The notes: generated by a model not told the origin, from the sequence alone. 64,000 bases of DNA from Mycobacterium shinjukuense (GCF_010730055.1 NZ_AP022575.1:248001-312000); one strand, 5' to 3'; positions 19,690 through 27,906 are shown, numbered from the stretch's first letter. Made by a program: numbers and translations.

Positions 19690-20655
19690 GTGGATGACCA
19701 GGGCGCGGCTCGGCACAGTCAGCAGATGTCCGAACCGCTGGGCTATCTGGTCACACACATCGATGATCGCGAGTTGGTTGTGCCGATTTTCGATCAGTTG
19801 TACGTCGGCCGCGAGTGCGTTGGCATCAGCGAGCAACGCAGACTGCTGATCGCCGACCCGGCGGTCTCGCGGAACCACCTCGAGATCCGGCTAGACGCCG
19901 CCGCGGATCAGGCTTTCGCAATCGATACCAGCACCAACGGGACATGGCTCAACGGCGTGCGGCTGGTCCGCGACGTTCCAGCGCCCATTCAGGCACATGA
20001 CCGGATCCGGATCGGCAAGGTGGAGTTGACGTTTCAGACGGATCGGTTCACCGCGGTCGGAGAACTCGATCCCAATTTGACCTACAGCGAGATCAACGAG
20101 GCGGCGATGGTGATGGTCGTCGGCGACATCACCGGTTACTCGACGATCTCGCAGGTCACAGACCACAAGCTGATCGCGCAAGGGTTGCACACCCTCTGGC
20201 AACAACTCGGTCACGTGCTGCGTGACTATCGCGGCACGCTCATCGAGTACGCCGGCGACGCGCTGTATGCCGTGTGGGAGTTGAATACGCTTCCGCGGGC
20301 CAACGAGCTTGCCATCGACTTCGCGCTGGCCGCAAACCGACGGGTCGACGAGATCGGACACGAGCTGCCGTTGCGCCACACCGACGGCTCATCCATACAC
20401 ATGGGGTGGGGCGTCGTGCAGGGAAAGGCCGCACTGACCGCGATGGCGCATGCCGAGACCGTTCTTGGCGATTCGACCAACCTGGCCTTCCGGCTGGCCG
20501 GCATCGCCGGGCGGGGCGGGCGTGCGCCGGTGATGGTCACCGATGTGGTACACGCCGCCGTTGAGGCGCAATACGTTTGGGGCCCCGCCGAGCGGGTTGA
20601 GATCAAGGGCCGACACGGAATGCAGACCGTCTATGCGGTCCTGAGGCGCCGGTAG
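19690..20655 (+). CDS. FHA domain-adenylate/guanylate cyclase
   Basis: 321 residues from GTG 19690, with GAGGAGG at 19678-19684. An upstream start at 19525 would add a compositionally odd stretch. The FHA domain spans about 20-115 with the canonical Arg41 (YVGRE), Ser60-x-x-His63 (SRNH) and NGTWLNG; it should bind phosphothreonine. A class III cyclase domain follows with the metal-binding Asp146 (VVGDITGYS) and Asp190 (YAGDALYAV) and a likely transition-state Arg in NLAFRLAGIAGR. It likely makes cAMP. It lies 259 bp after the kinase on the same strand. Confidence 0.88.
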   Translation: MDDQGAARHSQQMSEPLGYLVTHIDDRELVVPIFDQLYVGRECVGISEQRRLLIADPAVSRNHLEIRLDAAADQAFAIDTSTNGTWLNGVRLVRDVPAPIQAHDRIRIGKVELTFQTDRFTAVGELDPNLTYSEINEAAMVMVVGDITGYSTISQVTDHKLIAQGLHTLWQQLGHVLRDYRGTLIEYAGDALYAVWELNTLPRANELAIDFALAANRRVDEIGHELPLRHTDGSSIHMGWGVVQGKAALTAMAHAETVLGDSTNLAFRLAGIAGRGGRAPVMVTDVVHAAVEAQYVWGPAERVEIKGRHGMQTVYAVLRRR

Positions 20656-20690
20656 CAGGAGGAATGTTTGCTAGCCGGCCAGCAGCCAAC

Positions 20691-20726
20691 AATGGGGCCG
20701 CACACCCACCGGTGTGCGGCCCCATT
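20691..20726. terminator. Strong bidirectional hairpin between cyclase and esx genes
   Basis: A perfect 16-bp stem (arm AATGGGGCCGCACACC, 20691-20706) with a 4-nt loop CACC and the exact complement at 20711-20726. It lies between the convergent FHA-cyclase and EsxI-like genes. The AT ends of the stem give T-rich tracts on both strands, so it can stop transcription from both sides. Confidence 0.85.
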
Positions 20727-20742
20727 TGTGTGGTGTTGTGTG

Positions 20743-21027
20743 TCAGGCCCAGCTGGAGCCGACGGCGCTGTCGGTTTGCGCCATGTTGCTGCCGGCGGTC
20801 TGGATCTTTTGGCCGTGGGCGTTGGCCTGCTCGTAGATCACCTGGAAGTTGCGCCCCAACTGGGTGATGAACTCCTGGCAGGCCACCGACCCGGCGCCGC
20901 CCCAAAAGTCACCGGCGGCCAGCACATCGCGCACGATGGCCTGGTGCTCGGCCTCCAGCGACGCCGCCTGCGCGCGAATGGTGGCGCCGTGGGCGTCCAC
21001 ATCGCCGAACTGGTAGTTGATGGTCAT
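20743..21027 (-). CDS. esxI: ESAT-6-like protein of the EsxI/L/N family
   Basis: 94 residues in the WXG100 family: opening MTINYQFGDVDAHGATIRAQ, the WxG turn DFWGGAG in the middle, and a helical C-terminus ending TDSAVGSSWA. This is the Mtb9.9 subfamily, secreted as a helical-hairpin heterodimer with the partner encoded just upstream, by the ESX-5 machine. It is the last gene of the PE-PPE-esx cluster. M. tuberculosis has several near-identical copies, so the exact symbol is by position (Rv1037c). Confidence 0.93.
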   Translation of the reverse strand: MTINYQFGDVDAHGATIRAQAASLEAEHQAIVRDVLAAGDFWGGAGSVACQEFITQLGRNFQVIYEQANAHGQKIQTAGSNMAQTDSAVGSSWA

Positions 21028-21065
21028 AGCTGATGTCCTCCTGAATCGAAGCCGACGGTCCGGTG

Positions 21066-21362
21066 CTAGCTGCTAAGGATCTGCTGCGAGGCCTGCTCTT
21101 GCTGCTCGTAGTTGTTGGCGTCGCGGATCAGCCCGTCGCGCACCCCGTGCAGCATGTTCACGATGTTGCGAAACGCCTGATTCATCTGGGTCATGGTGTC
21201 CAGCGAGGTCGCCTCGGCCAGACCGCTCCAGCCCGCACCGGAAATGTTTTGCGCCGACGCCCACATCCGCCGGGCCTCGTCCTCGACCGTCTGGGCGTGC
21301 ACCTCAAACCGGCCCGCCATGTCCCGCATCGCGTGCGGGTCGGTCATAAAACGCGTTGCCAT
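21066..21362 (-). CDS. esxJ: ESAT-6-like protein of the EsxJ/K/M family (QILSS)
   Basis: 98 residues, WXG100 family, with MATRFMTDPHAMRDMAGRF at the start, WSG in NISGAGWSGLAE and the QILSS end that names the subfamily. It pairs with the EsxI-like protein 38 bp downstream. A good ribosome site (AGGAG, seen as ctcct at 21369-21373 on the plus strand) precedes the ATG. The YxxxD/E-type secretion signal is expected near the C-terminal helix. Position corresponds to Rv1038c. Confidence 0.93.
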   Translation of the reverse strand: MATRFMTDPHAMRDMAGRFEVHAQTVEDEARRMWASAQNISGAGWSGLAEATSLDTMTQMNQAFRNIVNMLHGVRDGLIRDANNYEQQEQASQQILSS

Positions 21363-21510
21363 GTTGCTTGTCTCCTTTGTCTCGAAGTCTCGGTTGTAGA
21401 AGTTCTAGCACTTGAATCAGCACGGCGGTAGCCGTATGGCCGAATAGATTACGGCCTAATGGTGTATTGCTGGCCTCAAACGAGTGACATGTCCTCCCTT
21501 TTTTCCGGCG

Positions 21511-22698
21511 TCACACGACGACCTGTTTGGGCATAACGATGGGCTTGAAGCCGTAGCGCGGCCCGGCGTAGGCCCCGGCGCCTTTGGCGGCCGTCGCAAG
21601 TCCGGGCATCCCTGCCATTCCAAGTGGGGCGGCTTCCTCGGCGGCGACGGTCCAGCCGCTGCCTTCGAGAGCTCCGGCGGCGGACACCGTCGCCGGAGCG
21701 GCGCTGGCCCAGCTAGCCGGCACCGACAGGCTGCCGACCAGCGAAGCCTCGCCCAAACCGGCGGTCACCCCGGCGCCGGCCGCCGGCGCCACCGCGTCCG
21801 CCAACCCCGCTCCGGCCGCCCCCGCCGCGGCCAGACCCTCGACGGCGGCCTCGGCGGCGGCCTCCGCCGGCGCGCTGCTGGCAAGGGTGTTGCCGAGGAA
21901 TATCGCGGTGGGGATGGCGGCCATGACATACCACGCGGCGGTGTTGACCGCGCTGTTGATGACGTTCGCCACCACCGGAGTGGCGAGCAGGGCGTCGATG
22001 TCGGTGATGATCTGGCTCATCCCAGTCGCGTCGAGAACCGATTGCAACGGGGAGGCCAGCGAACTCATCGCGACGGGCAAGCTGCTGATCAGGTCCGGCA
22101 GGCTCACCTGGTTGACGGCGGCGGTCGCGGCGGCCGCGCCGACCGCGGCGGACTGGGCGGCGAGCCCGCCCGGGTTGGTGGTCTGCGACGGTGGGGTCAA
22201 TGGCTGCAGCATCCCGGCGACCCCCGAGGCGGCCGCGTAGGCGTACATAGCCATCGCGTCCTGCGCCCACATCTCCATGTAGTGCGCCTCGGTGGCCATA
22301 ATGGCCGGTGTGTTGATCCCCAGGAAGTTCGTCGCGACCAGCGCCGCTAGCAGCGCCCGATTGGCGGCAACCACTTCCGGGGGTACCGTGGCCGCGAATG
22401 CCGCCTCGTAGGCGGCCGCCGACGCCATGGCTTGCGCACCGGCGTGCGCGGTGGCCTCGGCGGTGTAGGTCAACCAGGCCACATAGGGTTGGGCGGCCGC
22501 AACCATCGCCAGCGAGGCCGGCCCCAGCCACTGCTCGGTGGTCAGCGCCGTGATGATCGACTCGTAGGAGGCCGCGGTGGTGCCCAGCTCGGCGGCCAGG
22601 CTGTTCCACGACGCCGCGGCGGTCATCAACGGCGCCGCGCCCGCGCCGGCGTACATGCGTGCCGAGTTGATCTCAGGGGGTAGTGCTCCGAAATCCAT
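21511..22698 (-). CDS. PPE-SVP family protein, PPE15-like
   Basis: 395 residues. The PPE domain (about 1-180) starts MDFGALPPEINSARMYAGAG, with the PPE motif at 7-9 and the EQWLGPAS turn. The C-terminal half holds the SVP motif (GSLSVPASWASA), which places it in the PPE-SVP subfamily. The final residues YGFKPIVMPKQ are nearly the same as the end of the upstream PE protein. PE and PPE proteins are secreted as pairs by ESX-5. The gene order PE-PPE-esxJ-esxI equals Rv1040c-Rv1037c. Confidence 0.9.
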   Translation of the reverse strand: MDFGALPPEINSARMYAGAGAAPLMTAAASWNSLAAELGTTAASYESIITALTTEQWLGPASLAMVAAAQPYVAWLTYTAEATAHAGAQAMASAAAYEAAFAATVPPEVVAANRALLAALVATNFLGINTPAIMATEAHYMEMWAQDAMAMYAYAAASGVAGMLQPLTPPSQTTNPGGLAAQSAAVGAAAATAAVNQVSLPDLISSLPVAMSSLASPLQSVLDATGMSQIITDIDALLATPVVANVINSAVNTAAWYVMAAIPTAIFLGNTLASSAPAEAAAEAAVEGLAAAGAAGAGLADAVAPAAGAGVTAGLGEASLVGSLSVPASWASAAPATVSAAGALEGSGWTVAAEEAAPLGMAGMPGLATAAKGAGAYAGPRYGFKPIVMPKQVVV

Positions 22699-22770
22699 TG
22701 TTGTCCCGTTCCTCTAGGCCGAAAATTCCGCTGTCTATTAGCTGTGCTGAACCGCGTGGGAGCCTGCCGC

Positions 22771-23640
22771 CTATACGACCGCCGGCTTGGGCATGACGAT
22801 GGGCTTGACGCCGTAGCGCGGCGCACCGAAACCGGCGCTGTTGCGCGCGGCCGAGGCCAACCCCCCGGGCAGGAACGTCGCCGGCGCCGCCGCGGGCGCG
22901 GCGGCGGTCCAGCCCGCGCCCGACAGCGCCGCGGGTGCGGTGCTGGACACCAGGGTGGCGGCGCCGGCCCAGCTGGGCGGCACCGACAACATGCCGACCG
23001 CGGATGCCTCGCCCAGGCCGGCCGCGATCGCACCGCCGCCGACGGCGGCTTCGGCCGCCCCCAATTCGCCCAACTCCGCCAAGGCGGCTTCCCCGCCGAG
23101 CTCGGAGGCCGCCTCGGCGGCCTCCTCGGCAGGCAGCAGACCACCGCCCGCCAGGCCGACCAGCGTAGACGTGGCCGAGGCCCAGTTCCCTGCCCCGATG
23201 TTGGCGATGTTGGCGATGCCGCCGGAGAACTCGGCCGGGAACGCCGCGGTGGTCGCTTGGATGATGGCCGAGGCTTCCGCTGTCAGTCCGTTGAACGGCG
23301 TGGCTGCTGCCCCTGCCGCACTTCCGAGCCCGGAGAACGGCGAGGCGGCCGCCGCCGAGTTGAAATCCTCGGTGGCGGCATACGTGCCGGCGCTGATTCC
23401 CAAGGTGTTCACAAACATGTCGTGCATCGCCTGCGCTTCGGCGCTGATCTCCTGGTAGTAGGTGCCGTACGCGGCGAACAGCGCCGCCTGCAGCGCCGAC
23501 ACCTCATCAAGGGCTGCCGGAGCGATGGCCGTGGTCGGCATGGCCGCGGCGGCATTCTGCGCGGTCAACGAGGTCCCGACGGTCTGTAGCTGCGCGGCCG
23601 CGGCCGTCAACTCTTCGGGCAGTATCTGCAGGAATGACAT
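22771..23640 (-). CDS. PE family protein with PPE-like SVP C-terminus, PE8-like
   Basis: 289 residues. The PE domain covers about 1-95: MSFLQILPEELTAAAAQLQT, the PE motif at 8-9, YYQEISAEAQAMHDMF and the YxxxE export signal (Tyr87-Glu91). The remaining part is Ala/Gly-rich, then carries LSVPPSWAGA and ends YGVKPIVMPKP, which mirrors the partner PPE protein's tail. It lies 72 bp upstream of the PPE gene and is likely the first gene of the operon. Corresponds to PE8 (Rv1040c). Confidence 0.9.
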   Translation of the reverse strand: MSFLQILPEELTAAAAQLQTVGTSLTAQNAAAAMPTTAIAPAALDEVSALQAALFAAYGTYYQEISAEAQAMHDMFVNTLGISAGTYAATEDFNSAAAASPFSGLGSAAGAAATPFNGLTAEASAIIQATTAAFPAEFSGGIANIANIGAGNWASATSTLVGLAGGGLLPAEEAAEAASELGGEAALAELGELGAAEAAVGGGAIAAGLGEASAVGMLSVPPSWAGAATLVSSTAPAALSGAGWTAAAPAAAPATFLPGGLASAARNSAGFGAPRYGVKPIVMPKPAVV

Positions 23641-23999
23641 TCATGTACTCCTTGTGTGTGAAACCTGGCCGACCTGTGGTTCCCCCGACCGACCCTGCGT
23701 GTTTGCGTAAGAGCCGCTGTGTGTTGGCGTAACGCTAACCAGCCACAGCTCCACAGTCGTGATCGAAAGGCTCAGCGTGAAAGACGTTTACGGCTTCTTA
23801 ACGCCGACGCCGGCAGTTTTAACAGGCTTCTGGCGGATGACATAGCAGTGTCATCTGGTTCCGGACGGGGAGACACCCTTGAGACGCGCGGCGCGCGATC
23901 TTACTCAAAAGGCGCCTCGTGCGCACGTCGGTGCTTCGGAGCGTTTTCGAGGGCGCGATGTCCCAAATCGGGCCGCCGCGCGCTAGATTCGCCGCCGGG
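23641..23999. other. Intergenic region left of the island boundary
   Basis: 359 bp from the PE gene start to the tRNA-like repeat. No credible gene was seen; small frames here lack ribosome sites. It should hold the promoter of the PE-PPE-esx operon. A near-palindrome GTTGGCGTAACGCTAACC stands around 23722-23740. Nothing else distinctive was found. Confidence 0.35.
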
Positions 24000-24030
24000 C
24001 CCCATAGCCCAATTGGCAGAGGCAGCGGAC
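24000..24030 (+). repeat. Left att-like direct repeat (tRNA 5'-half copy)
   Basis: 31 bp identical to 39976-40006, running from the acceptor stem through the D arm to the 5' anticodon stem of the tRNA at 39974 (CCCCATAGCCCAATTGGCAG at its start). The base before it and the sequence after it differ from the tRNA, so this copy is not a tRNA gene. Together with the right copy it brackets about 15.9 kb rich in mobile DNA, as attL and attR of an integrated element would. Confidence 0.85.
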
Positions 24031-24094
24031 GCACCCAGATAGGGCGTGCTGATCAATACGCCTTCCGCGCGGATGGCCCCGGCACAATGAGTTC

Positions 24095-24592
24095 GTGCTC
24101 CATCCCTGGCCGGTCGTTTGCGTTGACGACTGGTCTGTGGCCGGCCTGCAGACCCAGGGGCAACACCCACACGATTGGCTCGAGCATCCTTCGCAGAAGC
24201 GGACGGGGCTCTTCCAGCCGGCGCGACCGGAGCGCGATCGATCGTTCGGCGAAGACGTGGTGGAGAAGCTGGCCAGCGAGTTGGCGCGGCTCGTCGGGAT
24301 ACCAGTGGCGCCGGTCCAGCTGGCTGTCCGTGACGGCGTGCGCTGTGCGCTGGTCGCGGACGTGCGATTGCCGAACTGGGAACTGCAGGCAGGGCATGCA
24401 TTGATGCCCGAGGTGGTATTCAACGACGACCCAGACGATCCGGGGCAACGAGGGCACAACGTCGAGGCGATCGGGCAGGCGCTTGCGCGGTTCGCAACAC
24501 CTCCCGACTCAGCGCTCCCGTCCACGTTCCGGGCTTTCGATGTTTTCGCCGGCTACCTCGTGTTCGACGCAGTGATCGCCCACAGTGAATAG
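24095..24592 (+). pseudogene. HipA-like kinase fragment
   Basis: 165 residues: VLHPWPVV start, a helical LARLVGIPVAPVQLA block, and RAFDVFAGYLVFDAVIAHSE, which resembles the segment just before the catalytic DRHxxNW motif of HipA-like kinases. The frame stops exactly there, so the catalytic loop and the whole C-lobe are missing. The part is therefore a truncated remnant. HipA kinases phosphorylate aminoacyl-tRNA synthetases in toxin-antitoxin systems, but this piece should be inactive. It begins 65 bp inside the left island repeat. Confidence 0.55.
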
Positions 24593-24925
24593 TTATGCAG
24601 TACGCCAGCATGGCACAGAAGCTGTGGCGGAATCGCTGCGGGCTGGCGACCGCCGAATCCGCGAGCTCTGCTCCTCGCAGCGACTCACGGTGCTCCGGTG
24701 GGTTGGGTACCGGACCTCCTTGTCGACTACGCCCACCAGGTGCGATCCGGCGGTGGGTTCGCGGAGTTGTTGCAGAACAACGGCCCCGCGGCGCCCTGGC
24801 ACGCGCGTCTGTTGGTCCGACTATCGGGTTCGAGTCGCTCCGGGGACGGCGTTGCTCACCGGCGAGCTCGCTTCTTCTCGATATACCTGCGTTCTTGCGG
24901 CGAGCCGGCTGCGGAGTGTTCGTGA
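24593..24925 (+). pseudogene. Possible HIRAN-like protein fragment
   Basis: The same frame continues after the stop as an open stretch without a start near its beginning: RPPNPRALLLAATHGAPVGW then VPDLLVDYAHQV, and GGFAELLQNNGPAAPWHARL. The pattern NPxAL...PVGWVPxxL recalls HIRAN domains, DNA-end-binding modules that sometimes neighbour HipA-like genes. Start and N-terminus are lacking and the last 25 residues look random. Low-confidence remnant; it may equally be an unknown family. Confidence 0.3.
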
Positions 24926-25003
24926 CCCGGCGATTCCGGCGTGGTGGCCTGTTGATTGGCGTCAGGCCGGCGAACCATCCTCGGCGGCAAGGCCGAGAGA
25001 TGT

Positions 25004-25612
25004 TCAGCCGTAGAGGGTTTGGGCGGCTTCGGTCAGTGCGTTAAACGCGGCGTCGAGGCGGTCTTGGCGGCGCCGGTTGGGTTCGTGGTTGGCTTCGGCG
25101 GCCACGAACCCGATCAGCTCCTCCAGGTCGTCTGCGCTGGTGAGCAAGGCGGCGCCGTCGGGGTGGGCGCGCATGCCAAACACCAGTCGCTCACGGTCGG
25201 GGTCAAGCAACACCAGGTCGCGTAACACGGTGGCGGTCTTGTCGCTGACGATGACCTCGTCGACGTCGCCGGCAAGGCTGAGCCGGCGGCGGCGCAGGTC
25301 GTATGGGGAGTCTGCCCAGTTGCTGATCACCCCCTCGTCGTCGCAGACGCTGCACCACCATCGGATCGGCGCCGACGCCTCGGCCGACACGACGGCGATG
25401 GTGATCCTGCCGGGACAGCGTCGATGGGCCGGTCGGCGCCGGCACGGCAACGCGGACACCCACGGATCACCGACCTCGCCGGCGGTGCCCGCCCGGACAA
25501 TGTCGCCCAAGTGCCGCGCGAGGCGCCGCGCGGGCCCCGAAGCGTCGTGCGGCATGTCGAGGAAGTGACGCAGATCAGCGACCAACACGTCGCCACACTG
25601 TACCGGCGCCAA
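25004..25612 (-). CDS. Hypothetical protein with N-terminal VADLRHFLDMP motif
   Basis: 202 residues; the most upstream start is TTG 25612, and a GTG eight codons later (VLVADLRHFLDMP) is also possible. The middle has a CSVCDDEGVISNW zinc-knuckle-like Cys pair, and the end is charged and helical (GFVAAEANHEPNRRRQDRLD). I recall similar uncharacterised mycobacterial proteins paired with mobile regions. It is divergent from the DUF6933-like gene with 54 bp between starts, so the two may share a promoter region. Function unknown. Confidence 0.65.
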   Translation of the reverse strand: MAPVQCGDVLVADLRHFLDMPHDASGPARRLARHLGDIVRAGTAGEVGDPWVSALPCRRRPAHRRCPGRITIAVVSAEASAPIRWWCSVCDDEGVISNWADSPYDLRRRRLSLAGDVDEVIVSDKTATVLRDLVLLDPDRERLVFGMRAHPDGAALLTSADDLEELIGFVAAEANHEPNRRRQDRLDAAFNALTEAAQTLYG

Positions 25613-25666
25613 GCCACGGCGTTCTTGCGTACCGATCGTCGGTGGCTCTGCCTACGATCATGACTC

Positions 25667-26158
25667 GTGATGCTGCGATGTACCGCAAAGGTGTTGGCGC
25701 TGCTGGGGGTGTCTGAGCCGGCAATCGGCGAAGCCTGCACGGGAGACTGGTATGCCCACCTGGTCTGGATCGACCGACGGAAATGCCTGCTGGTGACCCA
25801 TGCCGGGACCTTGTTCTCGGTGTTCATGCCGAACGTCACCGCCGCAGGGTTGCGCCCGATCGGCCCGCCCGTCGTCTCGGCGATTCAGGACGCGCTGCAA
25901 GCCGAAGGCCTGCCAGTCGATACGCTCGGCGATCTTGATCCCCAGCAGGTGGCCGTGGCCAAGACCGCCGACCGCCGCGTCCTGGGCACCATCAACGACC
26001 TAGCGTTCACCACCGAACACGTCATCGCCACCGCTGGCGGCCTGGCCCGCTGCGACATCGACGCGCTCCACCACGGCCTGCATCGCACCATCAACAGCAT
26101 CACCGGCTACATCCCACCGATCGACCTGGTCACGGTAAGCCGTCAAGACCAGCGTTAA
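25667..26158 (+). CDS. DUF6933-like hypothetical protein
   Basis: 163 residues from GTG 25667 or ATG 25670. The start LRCTAKVLALLG and the block WYAHLVWIDRRKCLLVTHAG with TLFSVF fit the small family I know as DUF6933, common in actinobacterial accessory DNA. The C-terminal half has NDLAFTTEHVIATAGG. The family has no known activity; compact all-alpha/beta composition suggests a cytoplasmic protein. It is transcribed away from the 25004-25612 gene. Confidence 0.6.
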   Translation: MMLRCTAKVLALLGVSEPAIGEACTGDWYAHLVWIDRRKCLLVTHAGTLFSVFMPNVTAAGLRPIGPPVVSAIQDALQAEGLPVDTLGDLDPQQVAVAKTADRRVLGTINDLAFTTEHVIATAGGLARCDIDALHHGLHRTINSITGYIPPIDLVTVSRQDQR

Positions 26159-26449
26159 GAACTGTCCTCCTGGGGCCGCTTGCATCAACAGTTGGGCGCC
26201 CAGGCGGGCAGCTTCTTCGAGGATCCGCGGAAGCTTCCGATCCTCCTCGGCAAACAGGGCGTCGATTGTGGTCGTCCCGAACTTGGTCAGAAGGCGAGAA
26301 CCCACTGCCCGGTTGATCTTGGTCAGCGTCGCCCCGGGCAGCCGCTTGAGCGCCGCGACGGCGACTTTCTCGCCGATCTTGGCACCAGCTTGTCCGACGC
26401 TCGCGCTTACCCCCGTGCCGACAAGCGACACCAGTACAGCGGTACGCAC
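26159..26449 (-). pseudogene. EcsC-like fragment, minus strand
   Basis: The minus strand encodes KIGEKVAVAALKRLPGATLT followed by KINRAVGSRLLTKFG, closely like the central motif of EcsC-family proteins (…INKxVGFRLLTKFG…). After GGQFLTLVLT the frame simply runs antisense through the DUF6933-like gene, so the real homology ends near 26159. The expected continuation is not on this strand but opposite at 26497. This is a remnant split by rearrangement. Confidence 0.45.
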
Positions 26450-26496
26450 CTCCTCCGAATTGACGTGGTACCCGCGCCGGTGAGCGGCGTTGTCAA

Positions 26497-26610
26497 TTGC
26501 GGCTCGTGCCAGTTGCGGGCGCGGGTATCGGCGCGGCCGTGAACGTCGTGACGATCAATCAGGTCCACAAGTACTTCGAAGAGCACCTTCGTGCCGATCC
26601 AGCGGGAGCC
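26497..26610 (+). pseudogene. EcsC-like C-terminal fragment, plus strand
   Basis: The plus strand encodes RLVPVAGAGIGAAVNVVTIN followed by QVHKYFEEHLRAD, which resembles the VPxxGxxIGAxxD segment and final helix of EcsC proteins. It has no proper start, and the downstream residues become basic and random. Together with 26159-26449 in opposite orientation it looks like one gene whose N-terminal part has been inverted. The 165 bp to the next gene hold nothing recognisable. Confidence 0.4.
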
Positions 26611-26774
26611 CGACGTCGTCATCGACGGCGAGGTTCTTTGGCCCGCACCGCGATTCGGGGTTGGTTGCGGTTGAGGAATAGCCAATCTCCCGCGTACCTG
26701 GTGACGCCGGTCGTGGCGTGACCCGCGGTTGCGGCAGTGGATATGCCGAACGTGGTGCCCGCCGGGTTGGCGGA

Positions 26775-27707
26775 TCAGTGGAACAGGTCGTCGGCGGTGG
26801 TGGCGGTGGCGGCGCGGCGGATCCAGGTGTCGAGCTGGTCGAGGTCGGTGCAGCCGGTGACGCGGGCGCGGACCGGCTCGCTGATCTCGATGCCACGAGC
26901 CTCCAGCACCGCCAGCACCGCGTTCGCTTCACCTTCGGCTCGGCCTTCCGCTCGGCCTTCCGCTCGGCCTTCGGCGCGGCCCTCAGCGCGGCCGAGGGTG
27001 GCCCGCTTGCGGTAGAACTCGCTTTGCCACTCGTAATCGGTGCCGGTCGTCATCAGTTCCTCCAGGGTGTGTCCGGCCGCCTCCGGCAGCGCCGCGAGCA
27101 CGATGTCATGGTATCGCAGGGCCAGCGCGACGTCGTCCATCGCGACCAGCCCCGCATGCAACGCCACCAGCACGTCGACCGGATCAGGGTCGGCGCCGTG
27201 CGCGATCGCCGACAGCACCGCCAACTCCGGAATCGCCACCGCCTGAACCGGATCGGTCACCGTCGGAATGCGGTCCGGCCCCAGCACCCGCGGCGTCAGC
27301 CGGTTGCCGTCGCCGAGGTCGATCGCCGCCGCGCACCACTCTGCCACCCGCGGGTCGGGGCATATCACCAGCAGAGTCACCGGGCAGCGCAGCCGGGCCC
27401 GCAGCGTCGCGACGTACACCGGCCAGCTCCAGCGCTTGTCGTCGTCACGGGCAAGTTGCACCTCGAGCACGATCGCGCCCACCGGCGCCGCGGTTCCCGA
27501 CAACACGATCACCCGGTCAGCGCGGTACTCGGTGGGGGCCGTGTCGGTGAGCTCACCGGGTTCGGTTCGCGCAGAGACGAACTCGGGCAACCGCACACCG
27601 TGGGCGTCGGCGAGCAGTTCGACCGCCAACACCGGCCGGTGGGTGAACAACTCGACCAACATCTCATGCAGGTGTGAGGGCACGCCCGCGACGGTATCGG
27701 CACCCAC
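26775..27707 (-). CDS. Rpn/PD-(D/E)XK-like putative nuclease with RAEG repeats
   Basis: 310 residues from GTG 27707; GTG 27683 (PSHLHEMLVELF) is a likely alternative. The N-terminal part resembles the restriction-like fold of Rpn/transposase-associated nucleases: RVIVLSG..., then IVLEVQLARDDDKRWSWPVY, which has an E-x-Q core, and VTLLVICPD. Residues near 245-265 contain five RAEG units, then a helical tail. Such basic-acid repeats near the C-terminus are common in Rpn-type proteins. Role in DNA mobility or defence is inferred. Confidence 0.6.
   Translation of the reverse strand: MGADTVAGVPSHLHEMLVELFTHRPVLAVELLADAHGVRLPEFVSARTEPGELTDTAPTEYRADRVIVLSGTAAPVGAIVLEVQLARDDDKRWSWPVYVATLRARLRCPVTLLVICPDPRVAEWCAAAIDLGDGNRLTPRVLGPDRIPTVTDPVQAVAIPELAVLSAIAHGADPDPVDVLVALHAGLVAMDDVALALRYHDIVLAALPEAAGHTLEELMTTGTDYEWQSEFYRKRATLGRAEGRAEGRAEGRAEGRAEGEANAVLAVLEARGIEISEPVRARVTGCTDLDQLDTWIRRAATATTADDLFH
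26932..26994 (-). repeat. 12-bp tandem repeat coding RAEG units
   Basis: About five copies of a 12-bp unit (CGGCCTTCCGCT-like on the plus strand) encode RAEG repeated in the Rpn-like protein. The first copies are near identical and the last two have diverged. The array keeps frame and is expected to vary in copy number by slippage. Confidence 0.75.
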
Positions 27708-27906
27708 CGACAGCCGAGCCGTCTCGCTGCCAGCTCTTCGTTATCGCGACATCGCGCAACGCTCCAGCTTGGTCATAGCTGCGACGCCACGACCTTGGCA
27801 CTAACGTCTCAGCGAAAGTGAATGTCGGTGCAGCTCGATAGCGTGGACATCGCCGAAGATAGGATCGCGGCATTGGCGGCGGAGTGACCATATGCGGAGG
27901 TCAAGG

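Noticed and set aside
24000..24030. Second tRNA gene at the left repeat
   Set aside because: Only the 5' half is present; the sequence after it cannot complete the anticodon, T and acceptor stems.
26932..26994. Short tandem repeats that might suggest a CRISPR array
   Set aside because: The units are 12 bp, contiguous without spacers, and code in frame; no cas genes are near.
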